From positions 1 through 40,879 of the forward strand of contig DASRKB010000166.1 in assembly GCA_035649175.1 (NCBI GenBank): 40,879 nt of DNA, given 5' to 3'. Source of the DNA: SCGC-AG-212-J23 sp035649175 (GTDB lineage: Bacteria > Pseudomonadota > Gammaproteobacteria > Burkholderiales > SG8-39). How positions within the stretch are numbered: position 1 is the first letter of the stretch; the number at the start of each line of letters is the position of its first letter. The notes beneath the pieces are model-generated. The model saw nothing but the letters and a program-made list of their open reading frames with translations, was not told the DNA's origin and ran no database searches. Shown here piece by piece: positions 8,403 to 17,039 of this stretch. The position numbers and the translations under genes were made by a program.

Positions 8403-11269
8403 TAGTTGCGGACCTGGGGCTCCTTCACCGTGCCGCCGAGGAGAAGCGTCGCGCGCAGCGTCTGCGACGCGGTGCGGATATCGGCCACGATGCGGCCGGA
8501 AAGCGCGCCTTTCCCGTCGATGGCAGCGGTCGCGCCGGCGTTGAGAGCGCCCGCGCCGATGGTGACGTTGCGCAGCTCGACCTCGCCGCGGTCGTAGATG
8601 GCCTGCCCGTTCATTTCCGCGAACTGCGTGCGGCCCTGCGCCTGGCGGCCGCTCGTCTGGATGGCCCGCGACAGGTCGATGCTTCCGAGCACGCCCTTGC
8701 TGACCGTGAAGTTGCCTTCCACGCGACCGTTGGCGCCGAGCTTCGCCGGCTCCGGTCCAACCATGGAGAACTTGCCGGTGCCCTCCGCCCGGCCCTCGGA
8801 GAGCAGCGCCGGTGCGAACACCGCGGCGTTGATCCCGCGCGCGGTGAGGACGCCGTCCACCGTCCACGTGCCGCCCCAGCGTACGCGTGCCGTGCCCGAG
8901 ACGTTGCCGTCGAGCAACGCGCCGCCCCATTCACTGATCTGCGCGCCCTGCTTGGTCGCGACGCCTTTCATGCCGAACGCGCTCAGCGTGACTCCGGGTG
9001 CGAACGGCACGCGGAAGCTGCCGGCGTCGACCTGGAACGCGACCTGGTCGCCGCCCTTCGGCTCGAGGCGCGCGACGAACCTCTCGGGTCCGCGCGCCAC
9101 GGCCGAGAGCACGGTGCCGTCGGTGCGGAAGATCACGTCCGCGTCGAGGTTCCCCGGCAGAGGCAGCTGCCCGGGGAGCTCGAGCTGGCGCACCAAGACC
9201 TGCTTCACCTCGAAAAGATCGCCCTTCAAGCGCGTGAAGAGCACCGCCCCGAGCGCGTCCTGCGGCAGCGAGACGCCGTGAAGCTCGATGCTGCTGAACG
9301 ACTTCCTGGTACCGGTCAGCGAGAAGATCGACGGCCGTGCGATCACGCGCGCGACCTTGAGGTCTCCCACGCTCGCACCGTCTATGCGCAGCTCGAGGCC
9401 GCTCAAGAGCCACAGGCGCGCGCCACCCGTGCGCACCGGGCGCCCGAGGGCCTCGGACGCGGCGCGCTCGTACTCGGCCATCGAGATGGGGATGACGTGC
9501 GCCACGGCGAGCGCGGCGAGAAGCACGAAGAGCAGCGTGACCGCCGCGGCCTTGCCCCATTTCGTCTCCTTGCGGCGGGCGAGCGACGGGTCGCGCCGCC
9601 CGAGCTCGAGCTGGCGCTTGCGCCGCTTGTCCTCGGACGCGTAGCCGACGGAGGTGCTCGACGCCTGCCGCGCGAGCACTTCCTCTGCCTTCGCCTTGCG
9701 GGCGCGCTCCTCGGCTTCGCGCTCGCGCTTCTCTTCCTCGCGGCGGATGCGCTCCTTTTCGCCCTCCTCCTCGCGGCGCAGACGTTCCTCTTCCTCACGC
9801 TTCTTGCGCTCCTTCTCTTCCTTGGCGCGCTGCTTCGCCTCACGCTGAGCGCGCCCGGCTTCCTCCATGGCGCGGCGCTCTTCGGCCTCACGCGCCCGGC
9901 GCACGGCCTCCTCCTGCGCCTTGCGTTCGGTCTCCTCCCTTGCCTTTGTCTCCTCGTCCTCCTGCGTGTTGAAGGAGTCGAGGTCGGCCATCAGCGAGTC
10001 GGCGAACCCGCCGGCCGCCTTCGGCGCGGGCGCCTGTTCCTTCTCGGCCTCGGGCTTGCTCTTCGCCGCCTTCTGCGCGGCGCGCCGCTCTTCTTCGCGG
10101 CGCTCCTCGTCCTCGCGCCGGTGGCGCTCTTCCTCCAGCGCGCGGCGCTCCTCCTCGAGCTGCTGGCGCGCCCGCTCGGCTTCCTCTTCGGCCTGGCGCC
10201 TCACCCGATCGGCGTCGGCCTTGGCTTCCCGGCGCACGCGCTCCGCCTCCTCGCGCGCCTTGCGCTCCGCCTCCTCGCGCGCCTTGCGCTCCGCCCCCTC
10301 GCGCGCCTTACGCTCGGCCTCCTCGCGCGCCTTGCGCTCCACTTCCAGGCGCTTGCGCAACTCTTCCTGCTCGCGGCGCGCCTTCTCCTCCGCCTCGCGG
10401 CGAATGCGCTCGACTTCCTCGCGCGCACGGCGCTCGCGCTCCTCGGCCTCCTTGCGCAGGCGCTCGGCTTCCTCGCGCGCACGGCGCTCGCGCTCCTCAG
10501 CCTCCTTCTTCGCGCGCTCGGCTTCCTCGCGCACCCGGCGCTCGCGCTCCTCGGCTTCCTTCTTCGCGCGCTCCGCCTCCTCGCGTGCACGCTTAGCCTC
10601 GGCGTCGGCCTTGGCCTTCGCCTCGGCGGCGGCCTTCATCGCCGCCTCGCGCGCCGCCTTGATCTTCGCCTCGGCTTCCGTGCGCGCCTTCGCCTCTGCT
10701 TCCGCGCGCGCCTTCGCCTCGACCTCCGCGCGCACCTTTTCCTCTGCCGCCTTGCGCTGACGGTCCTTCTCCGCCTGCGCCCTCGCCTCGGCTTCCACGC
10801 GCGCCTTGAAGAGCGCCGACTCCTGCTCCTTGGGCGGCGGCGAGGGCGGAGGCGGCGGCACCGAAGGTTTCGCCCGAGCGGGAGGCTTCGCCGGCGCCGG
10901 GGCCTTCGCGGCGGGCGGCGCGGGCATCGAGGAGGCGCCAAGCATGCTGAAGTCGAGGTCGGAATCCGGGTCAGAGGGCTCTGCCGCCTTGGCTTTCGGC
11001 TTGCCCGGAGCCTTGCCTGCCGGCTTGGCTGCGGGCGCCATCGTTCCCGCCGACACCTCGCGGATAAACCCGTCCGTGTCGAGCTTGGTGATGATCTGCT
11101 CGAATGTGGGATCGAAGGGCTTGCCCACCTTCGCCGCCACGTCCTGCAATGTCGCGCGCCCGTCGATCGCGGCGAGCACCGCCCGATCCGGTCGCGAGAG
11201 GAGGCTCGTCTTCCCGGCGGCCTCCTGGACTCCCTTTCCGGACTTCGAGTAGATGGCGGTCGGGTTCAT
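8402..11269 (-). CDS. AsmA-like membrane protein with a giant charged coiled coil
   Basis: Protein of 955 residues. The order of parts is: a small helical/winged-helix-like N-terminal domain (residues 1-75, NPTAIYSKSGKG to TDGFIREVSAG); an Ala/Pro/Lys-rich linker; about 400 residues of almost pure Glu/Arg/Ala/Lys heptad-like sequence, expected to be a long coiled coil; one transmembrane helix (AAAVTLLFVLLAALAVAHVI, about residue 600); and an AsmA-type C-terminal region (LGRPVRTGGARLWLLSGLEL). AsmA proteins span the envelope and are tied to phospholipid transport and outer-membrane homeostasis. Topology would place the coiled coil in the cytoplasm and the AsmA part in the periplasm. ATG 11269 is chosen over 11341, which would overlap the 5-oxoprolinase gene. 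Its stop overlaps the purL start. Confidence 0.8.
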   Translation of the reverse strand: MNPTAIYSKSGKGVQEAAGKTSLLSRPDRAVLAAIDGRATLQDVAAKVGKPFDPTFEQIITKLDTDGFIREVSAGTMAPAAKPAGKAPGKPKAKAAEPSDPDSDLDFSMLGASSMPAPPAAKAPAPAKPPARAKPSVPPPPPSPPPKEQESALFKARVEAEARAQAEKDRQRKAAEEKVRAEVEAKARAEAEAKARTEAEAKIKAAREAAMKAAAEAKAKADAEAKRAREEAERAKKEAEERERRVREEAERAKKEAEERERRAREEAERLRKEAEERERRAREEVERIRREAEEKARREQEELRKRLEVERKAREEAERKAREGAERKAREEAERKAREEAERVRREAKADADRVRRQAEEEAERARQQLEEERRALEEERHRREDEERREEERRAAQKAAKSKPEAEKEQAPAPKAAGGFADSLMADLDSFNTQEDEETKAREETERKAQEEAVRRAREAEERRAMEEAGRAQREAKQRAKEEKERKKREEEERLRREEEGEKERIRREEEKREREAEERARKAKAEEVLARQASSTSVGYASEDKRRKRQLELGRRDPSLARRKETKWGKAAAVTLLFVLLAALAVAHVIPISMAEYERAASEALGRPVRTGGARLWLLSGLELRIDGASVGDLKVARVIARPSIFSLTGTRKSFSSIELHGVSLPQDALGAVLFTRLKGDLFEVKQVLVRQLELPGQLPLPGNLDADVIFRTDGTVLSAVARGPERFVARLEPKGGDQVAFQVDAGSFRVPFAPGVTLSAFGMKGVATKQGAQISEWGGALLDGNVSGTARVRWGGTWTVDGVLTARGINAAVFAPALLSEGRAEGTGKFSMVGPEPAKLGANGRVEGNFTVSKGVLGSIDLSRAIQTSGRQAQGRTQFAEMNGQAIYDRGEVELRNVTIGAGALNAGATAAIDGKGALSGRIVADIRTASQTLRATLLLGGTVKEPQVRN
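10241..10336 (-). repeat. Four tandem 24-nt units inside the coiled-coil coding region
   Basis: Four near-identical 24-nt units, from 10241, 10265, 10289 and 10313, each encoding an eight-residue ERKAREEA-type block. The third differs by a few bases and gives Gly for Glu. This is a coding repeat that could change copy number by slippage or recombination. Confidence 0.85.
10407..10592 (-). repeat. Three tandem 54-nt units plus a partial fourth, in the coiled-coil coding region
   Basis: Units start at 10407, 10461 and 10515, with a partial copy from 10569. Each encodes 18 residues of the form KKEAEERERRAREEAER. 18 is not a multiple of 7, so a strict heptad register would drift; an 11-residue or mixed hendecad pattern fits better. 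Confidence 0.8.
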
Positions 11270-11282
11270 TCTTAGAGCGGTA

Positions 11283-11288
11283 ATTATA
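11283..11288 (-). promoter_or_regulatory. Possible -10 box of the asmA-like gene
   Basis: A perfect TATAAT on the minus strand in an A/T-rich patch that stands out from the GC-rich surroundings, overlapping the 5-oxoprolinase stop and 13 nt before the asmA-like ATG. No -35 resembling TTGACA is found 16-18 nt upstream. Confidence 0.35.
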
Positions 11289-14200
11289 TTAGTCGGGCGC
11301 GCCGTAGCCTCCGCCGCCGGGCGTCTCGATGACGAAGACATCGCCCGCGGCCATTTCGGTCTGCTCGAAGGGCCCGAGCGCCGTCACGTCACCGTTGCCG
11401 CGCACCACGTGATTTCTGCCCGGCAGCCCGGGCGCGCCGCCCGCGAGGCCGTGGGGCGCGATCAGCCGGTGCCCCGAGAGGATCGCGGCCGTCATCGGCT
11501 CGAGGAAGCGCAGCCTGCGCACCGCGCCGTCGCCGCCCCGCCAGCGGCCCCGCCCGCCGGAGCCGCGGCGGATCTCGAAGCTCTCGAGCAGCACCGGGAA
11601 ACGCCATTCGAGCACCTCGGGGTCGGTCAGTCGCGAGTTGGTCATGTGCGTCTGCACCACGTCCGCCCCATCGAAGCCTTCACCGGCGCCGGAGCCGCCG
11701 GCGACCGTCTCGTAATACTGGTAGCGGTCGTCCCCGAACGTGAAGTTGTTCATCGTGCCCTGCGAGGCGGCGAGCGCGCCGAGCGCGCCGTAGAGCGCAT
11801 CGGTGATGCACTGGGAGGTCTCGACATTGCCCGCCACGACCGCGGCGGGATAACGCGGGCGCAGCATGCTGCCCTCCGGGATGACCACCTCGAGCGGCTT
11901 GAGGCATCCCGCGTTCAGGGGGATATCGTCCGCGACGAGCGTGCGAAAGACGTACAGCACCGCCGCCATGCAGACTGCGGGTGGCGCGTTGAAGTTGCTG
12001 GGCAGCTGGGCGGAGGTTCCGGAGAAGTCGATTCTTGCGGCCCTGCGGTCCTCATCGATGTCGATCCGGACCTCGATGGTTCCCCCGCAATCCATCGGCA
12101 GCGAGAACGACCCGTCCTTGAGCACGCTGCCCATATTCCCGATGACGCGGCGCACCGACTCCTCGGCGTTGTCCTGCACGTGCCTCATGTAGGCTCGCAC
12201 CACGTCGAGGCCGAAGGTAGCCACCATGCGCCGCAGCTCCTGCACGCCCTTCTCGTTCGCCGCGATCTGCGCGCGCAGGTCCGCGAGATTCTGCTCCACG
12301 TTGCGCGCCGGATACTTCCCGGAGCCGAGCAGCGCCTGCGTCTCCTTCTCGCGGAACACGCCCTCCTCGACCAAGAGGAAGTTGTCGATCAGCACACCCT
12401 CTTCTTCCACCACCTTGGATCCCGGCGGCATCGAGCCCGGCGTGATGCCGCCGATATCCGCGTGGTGTCCGCGCGAGCCGACGTAGAAGAGGACCTCTTC
12501 TCTTTCGAACACGGGAGTGATGACCGTGACATCGGGAAGGTGCGTCCCGCCGTTGTAAGGCGCGTTCAGGACATAGACGTTCCCGGCCTTCATCTTCCCG
12601 GCGTTGAGCCGGATCACCGTCTTCACCGACTCGCCCATCGAGCCCAGGTGCACCGGCATGTGCGGCGCGTTGGCGATCAGGTTGCCATCGGCGTCGAAGA
12701 GCGCGCAGGAGAAGTCCAGGCGCTCCTTGATGTTCACCGAGTAGGCGGTGTTCTGCAGGCGCAGTCCCATCTGCTCGGCGATCGACATGAAGAGGTTGTT
12801 GAAGATCTCGAGGCGGACGGGGTCGACCTCGGTACCGATGGCCCGCCTGATTTTCCTGGGAAGGAATCTTTCCAGGTTCAGGGAGCCTGAACGCGCGACC
12901 GTCGCCCGCCATTCGGGCTCGAGCACCGTGGTGGCGTTCGCCTCAGCGATGATCGCCGGACCGTCCACGCGCTGCCCGGCGGCCAGCTCGTCGCGGCGGT
13001 ACAGCGGCGCCTCGTGCCACTGCCCGCCGCTGAACATGCGCACCGATTCGACGGGAGTGCCGCTCTTCTTCTCCGGAGAGCTCTCCTCGCGAACGCCTTC
13101 CCCTCGCGCGATCGCTTCGACGGAGACGGCCTCCGCGACCAGCGCCCGCTTGGGCATCAGGAAAGAGAACTGCTTGCGATAGGCGGCCTCGAACTCGGCG
13201 CGCATCTGCGCGAGCGGGCCGAGGGCAACGACGAGCGCGGTGTCGGTGCCTTCGTACTTGAGGTGGACCCGCTTCAAGACGGAGATTTCCGCGGAGGAAA
13301 CGCCCTGGGTCAGGAGATCGTTCCGAGCCTCGATGGCGAGCTTCTCGCCCCAGTCCTCGAGCTCGCGAAGCGCCTTGTCCTCGAGCCGTGCCTCGAGCGC
13401 CTGCTGGCGCAGCGCGGCCTGGTCGGCGAGCCCCATGCCGTAGGCCGAGAGCACGCCGGCGTGCGGGTGGATGAAAACGCGCGTCATGGCGAGCGCGTCG
13501 GCGACGAGGCACGCGTGCTGCCCGGCCGCGCCGCCGAAGCAGCACAGCGTGTAGGCGGTGACGTCGTGGCCGCGCTGCACCGAGATGTGCTTGATCGCGT
13601 TCGCCATGTTGCCGACCGCGATCTCCACGAAGCCTTCGGCGATCTGCTCCGGGGAGCGGCCGTCGCCGATCCGCTCCTGCAATTGAAGGAATTTTTCGTT
13701 GACGATCGAAGCATCCAGGGCCTTCTTGCCCGATGCCCCAAAAACGTGCGGAAAGTGCCGCGGCTGGATCTTGCCGAGCATCACGTTGGCGTCGGTGACG
13801 GTGAGCGGGCCGCCGCGGCGGTAGCTCGCCGGCCCGGGATTCGCGCCAGCCGAGTCCGGGCCGACGCGGCAGCGCGCGCCGTCGAAATGCAGGATCGAGC
13901 CGCCGCCGGCGGCCACGGTGTGGATGCTCATCATCGGGGCACGCATGCGCACGCCGGCCACCCGCGTCTCGAGCTCGCGCTCGAACTCCCCGGCGTAGTG
14001 CGACACGTCGGTCGAGGTGCCGCCCATGTCGAAGCCGATGATGCGCTCGAAGCCCGCCATTGCCGCAGTGCGCGCCGCGCCGACGATCCCGCCCGCGGGC
14101 CCCGAGAGGATTGCGTCCTTGCCCTGGAAGCGCCGGGCGTCGGTGAGCCCGCCGCTCGACTGCATGAAAAGGAGACGCACCTCGCCGAGCGCCGCTCCCA

Positions 14201-14873
14201 CCTGCTCCACGTAGCGGCGCAGGATCGGCGAGAGGTACGCGTCCACCACCGTGGTATCGCCCCGCCCGACGAGCTTCATGAGCGGGCTCACCTTGTGCGA
14301 CACCGAAATCTGGACAAAGCCGGCCTTGCGTGCGAGCTCTTCTATGTGCTGCTCGTGCCGAGGAAAGCGGTAACCATGCATGAGCACGACGGCGATCGAG
14401 CGAAAGCCCTCATCGAACGCCCCCTTCAGCTTCGCTTCGGTATCCGGAACGTCGAGCGGCGTGAGGATCTTCCCGCGGGCGCCGACGCGCTCCTCCACCT
14501 CGACCACCTTTTCGTAAAGCATCTCCGGCAGCACGATGTGCCGGTCGAACAGGCGCGGCCGGTTCTGGTAGGCGATACGCAGCGCATCGCGGAAGCCGCG
14601 CGTCGTGAACAGCACCGTGCGCTCGCCCTTGCGCTCGAGCAGCGCGTTGGTCGCGACCGTAGTGCCCATCTTGACCGCGTCGATGAGATGGGACGGAATG
14701 GCCTCCTGCGCCTTCAGGGAAAGCGTCTCCCGTATGCCGGCCAGCGCGGCGTCGGCGTAGCGCTCGGGGTTCTCGGAAAGGAGCTTGTGGGTGACGATGG
14801 AGCCGTCCGGCCGGCGCGCAACGACGTCGGTGAACGTGCCGCCGCGGTCGATCCAGAATTGCCAGCCTCGCAT
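11289..14873 (-). CDS. oplA: 5-oxoprolinase (ATP-hydrolysing), fused HyuA/HyuB type
   Basis: Opens 5-oxo-L-proline (pyroglutamate) to glutamate with ATP hydrolysis, in the cytoplasm. The 1194 residues match the length of single-chain bacterial 5-oxoprolinases. Seen: the ASKHA-like N-terminal motif WIDRGGTFTDVVARRPDGS, DAVKMGTTVATNALLERKGE, the YQNRPRLFDRHIVLPE block, GFDMGGTSTDVSHYAGEFE, and the HyuB half beginning about residue 690 (VRLEIFNNLFMSIAEQMG) with YVLNAPYNGGTHLPDVTV and a Gly-rich C-terminus. Close relatives include N-methylhydantoinase and acetone carboxylase subunits, but the GTTVATNALLERKGERT and FDRHIVLPE wording favours 5-oxoprolinase. ATG 14873 is chosen; upstream starts would run into the divergent dehydratase gene 25 nt away. 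No Shine-Dalgarno is evident. Confidence 0.88.
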   Translation of the reverse strand: MRGWQFWIDRGGTFTDVVARRPDGSIVTHKLLSENPERYADAALAGIRETLSLKAQEAIPSHLIDAVKMGTTVATNALLERKGERTVLFTTRGFRDALRIAYQNRPRLFDRHIVLPEMLYEKVVEVEERVGARGKILTPLDVPDTEAKLKGAFDEGFRSIAVVLMHGYRFPRHEQHIEELARKAGFVQISVSHKVSPLMKLVGRGDTTVVDAYLSPILRRYVEQVGAALGEVRLLFMQSSGGLTDARRFQGKDAILSGPAGGIVGAARTAAMAGFERIIGFDMGGTSTDVSHYAGEFERELETRVAGVRMRAPMMSIHTVAAGGGSILHFDGARCRVGPDSAGANPGPASYRRGGPLTVTDANVMLGKIQPRHFPHVFGASGKKALDASIVNEKFLQLQERIGDGRSPEQIAEGFVEIAVGNMANAIKHISVQRGHDVTAYTLCCFGGAAGQHACLVADALAMTRVFIHPHAGVLSAYGMGLADQAALRQQALEARLEDKALRELEDWGEKLAIEARNDLLTQGVSSAEISVLKRVHLKYEGTDTALVVALGPLAQMRAEFEAAYRKQFSFLMPKRALVAEAVSVEAIARGEGVREESSPEKKSGTPVESVRMFSGGQWHEAPLYRRDELAAGQRVDGPAIIAEANATTVLEPEWRATVARSGSLNLERFLPRKIRRAIGTEVDPVRLEIFNNLFMSIAEQMGLRLQNTAYSVNIKERLDFSCALFDADGNLIANAPHMPVHLGSMGESVKTVIRLNAGKMKAGNVYVLNAPYNGGTHLPDVTVITPVFEREEVLFYVGSRGHHADIGGITPGSMPPGSKVVEEEGVLIDNFLLVEEGVFREKETQALLGSGKYPARNVEQNLADLRAQIAANEKGVQELRRMVATFGLDVVRAYMRHVQDNAEESVRRVIGNMGSVLKDGSFSLPMDCGGTIEVRIDIDEDRRAARIDFSGTSAQLPSNFNAPPAVCMAAVLYVFRTLVADDIPLNAGCLKPLEVVIPEGSMLRPRYPAAVVAGNVETSQCITDALYGALGALAASQGTMNNFTFGDDRYQYYETVAGGSGAGEGFDGADVVQTHMTNSRLTDPEVLEWRFPVLLESFEIRRGSGGRGRWRGGDGAVRRLRFLEPMTAAILSGHRLIAPHGLAGGAPGLPGRNHVVRGNGDVTALGPFEQTEMAAGDVFVIETPGGGGYGAPD

Positions 14874-14898
14874 CGGGAGGCTGCATTGTGCCACTATC

Positions 14899-15879
14899 AT
14901 GCCGCTCTCCATGTTCACGCTCGCCGAGCTCGAAGCCGCGCTGCCGGTGGTGCGCGCCGCGGTGCCGCCCACGCCGCAATACGCCTGGCCGCTGCTGTGC
15001 GAGCGCCTGGGCGCGCAGGTCGTGGTGAAGCACGAGAATCACACGCCGATCGGCTCGTTCAAGGTGCGCGGCGGCCTCACCTATTTCGACCGGTTGCAGC
15101 GCGAGCGCCCGCGAGTCAAGGGCGTGGTGAGCGCGACGCGCGGCAACCACGGCCAGTCGCTCGCCTTCGCCGGCGCGCGCGCGGGCGTGGCCGTGAGCAT
15201 CGTCGCGCCGGTCGGCAACTCGGCCGAGAAGAATGCCGCCATGCGCGCCTTCGGCGCCGAGCTCATCGAGCACGGCCGCGACTTCGACGAGGCGAGAGCG
15301 CGCGCCGAAGGATTCGCCGCCGAGCATGGCCTCGAGTACGCGCCTTCCTTCCACAAGGACCTCGTGGTCGGTGTTGCCACCTATGCCTACGAGTTGTTCA
15401 CATCCGCAGGAGAGCTCGAGACCGTTTACGTTCCCATCGGCCTCGGCTCGGGCATCTGCGGCGTGATCGGCGCGCGCGACGCGCTCGGCCTGCGCACCCG
15501 GGTGGTCGGCGTGGTCTCCGACAAGGCCGCCTGCTACAGCCTTTCCCTCAAGAAGAATTCAGTCGTGCAAACCGAAAGCGCGGCGACCTTCGCCGACGGC
15601 GTGGCCGTGAGGGTGCCCGACCCCGGCGCGCTCGAGGTCATCCGCCGCGGCGCGGAGCGTGTCGTCGAGGTGAGCGACGACGAGATCGCCGAGGCGATCC
15701 GCATCCTGTTCAGCGACACGCACAGCACCGCGGAAGGCGCGGGCGCCGCGGCATTGGCGGGTTTTCTGAAGAGTAGAACTTCTTCTGAGCGGAGAACCGC
15801 CGTCATCCTGACGGGACAGAACATCGACCGCGCGGTGATGCGCGAGGTGCTCGCGGGCGACACGCCGCGCGTCGCATGA
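14899..15879 (+). CDS. Threonine dehydratase-like PLP enzyme
   Basis: Fold type II PLP enzyme of 326 residues, likely catalysing dehydration and deamination of L-threonine or a related hydroxy-amino acid to a 2-oxo acid plus ammonia. Seen: the PLP-lysine motif HTPIGSFKVRGGLTYF near residue 50, SATRGNHGQSLAFAG which contacts the cofactor, and the phosphate-binding glycine loop IGLGSGICGVIGARDALG. There is no C-terminal ACT regulatory domain, so this is the catabolic, non-feedback-controlled form. ATG 14899 or 14911 are both possible. The start lies 25 nt from the divergent oxoprolinase start. The last four bases overlap the next gene (ATGA). It may also act on serine or hydroxyaspartate. Confidence 0.85.
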   Translation: MPLSMFTLAELEAALPVVRAAVPPTPQYAWPLLCERLGAQVVVKHENHTPIGSFKVRGGLTYFDRLQRERPRVKGVVSATRGNHGQSLAFAGARAGVAVSIVAPVGNSAEKNAAMRAFGAELIEHGRDFDEARARAEGFAAEHGLEYAPSFHKDLVVGVATYAYELFTSAGELETVYVPIGLGSGICGVIGARDALGLRTRVVGVVSDKAACYSLSLKKNSVVQTESAATFADGVAVRVPDPGALEVIRRGAERVVEVSDDEIAEAIRILFSDTHSTAEGAGAAALAGFLKSRTSSERRTAVILTGQNIDRAVMREVLAGDTPRVA

Positions 15880-17039
15880 AGCTCACCGTGCTCCTCGGCG
15901 CGCTGATCGCGCTGCCCGCGCTCGGCACGGATTTCTTCGTCCCCGCGCTGCCGGCGCTCGCCGAGTCCTACGCCGTGGACGCCGGGGCGGCGCATCTCAC
16001 CATCACCGCCTACTTCGGCGGCATCGCTGCCGGGCAGCTCCTCTGGGGACCGCTCTCCGACCGCTACGGCAGGAAGCCGGTGCTGCTCGTCGGTCTCGCC
16101 ACCATGCTGGTCTCCTCGCTCGGCGCACTTGCCGCCGAGTCGATCGCCTCGCTCTCCGCCGCGCGGCTCGCACAGGGACTGGGCATGTCGAGCGGCGCGG
16201 TGATGGGGCGCTCGGTCGCGCGCGACCTGTACGCCCACGACGAGGCGGCGCGCATGCTCTCGGCGATGATGGTCGTGTTCAGCGTGGTACCGATCACTGC
16301 GCCGCTCGCCGGCGCCCTGCTCGCCGGCGCGCTGGGCTGGCAGGCGATTTTCGCCGGCATGGCGGCAATCGCCGCCGGGCTGCTCGCCTGGGTGGCCTTC
16401 GGCCTCGCCGAGTCGGCGCCCGCCGAGCGCCGCTCGGCGCACCCGCTGGCGATTCTGCGCACCTTCGCACATGTACTGCGCGAGCCGCGCTTCGTCGCCC
16501 CGTTCCTGCTCGTGCTGTGCTGCCACGTCGGCATCCTCGCCTGGGTGTCGAACTCGGCGCTGACGCTGATCCGCGGCATGGGCATTTCGCCGTTCGCGTA
16601 CGGCCTCATGTTCGGCTTCGTCGCCACCGGGCAGATCGCCGGCGCCGCGGCTGGAACGCGTCTCATCGTCCGGCTGGGAACGGCAGGTGTGCTGCGCCTG
16701 GGCGCAGGCCTGCTCCTCGCCGCCGGCGGCTCGGCCGCCGCGCTCGCGTGGACTGGCCTCGCGCACTGGGCGGCGGTGGTGGCGCCCTTCGCGCTGTTCC
16801 TTTTCGGCGCGGCGCTTGTCATACCCACGGCGACCGCCGCGGCGCTCACGCCCTTCCCCTCGGCCGCAGGCAGCGCCAGCTCGCTCATGGGCGCCATCGG
16901 CTTCAGCGTCGGCGCGCTGGTAAGCACGCTCCTCGGCAGCGTGTTCGACGGCAGCGCGCGCCCAATGGCGACCTTCGCGGGCATCGCGGGCGTGGCTGCC
17001 GTGGCAATCCAGCTGAAGCTGTTCCATGGAAAAGCTTGA
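15876..17039 (+). CDS. Bcr/CflA-family MFS efflux transporter
   Basis: Inner-membrane drug:H+ antiporter of 387 residues with 12 predicted helices. Seen: N-terminal LIALPALGTDFFVPALPALA typical of Bcr/CflA, the MFS motif A loop GPLSDRYGRKPVLLVG between helices 2 and 3, and RLAQGLGMSSGAVMGRSVARDLY with helix 4/5 family wording. Translation is coupled to the dehydratase through an ATGA overlap and the 3' end overlaps the next gene by 14 nt. In this context it might export an amino-acid or acid metabolite rather than a drug. Confidence 0.88.
   Translation: MKLTVLLGALIALPALGTDFFVPALPALAESYAVDAGAAHLTITAYFGGIAAGQLLWGPLSDRYGRKPVLLVGLATMLVSSLGALAAESIASLSAARLAQGLGMSSGAVMGRSVARDLYAHDEAARMLSAMMVVFSVVPITAPLAGALLAGALGWQAIFAGMAAIAAGLLAWVAFGLAESAPAERRSAHPLAILRTFAHVLREPRFVAPFLLVLCCHVGILAWVSNSALTLIRGMGISPFAYGLMFGFVATGQIAGAAAGTRLIVRLGTAGVLRLGAGLLLAAGGSAAALAWTGLAHWAAVVAPFALFLFGAALVIPTATAAALTPFPSAAGSASSLMGAIGFSVGALVSTLLGSVFDGSARPMATFAGIAGVAAVAIQLKLFHGKA

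Noticed and set aside
10241..10592. Tandem repeats considered as a CRISPR or regulatory array
   Set aside because: Units are contiguous, in frame and multiples of three, and encode a coiled coil; no spacers.
9278..11275. Plus-strand open frame of 665 codons, extremely Leu/Ala/Arg-rich
   Set aside because: Mirror image of the Glu/Arg/Ala coiled-coil codons of the asmA-like gene; the apparent hydrophobic repeats come from reading GAG/GCG codons on the other strand.
13014..15776. Plus-strand open frame of 920 codons
   Set aside because: Antisense to 5-oxoprolinase and then out of frame within the dehydratase gene; no recognisable domain.
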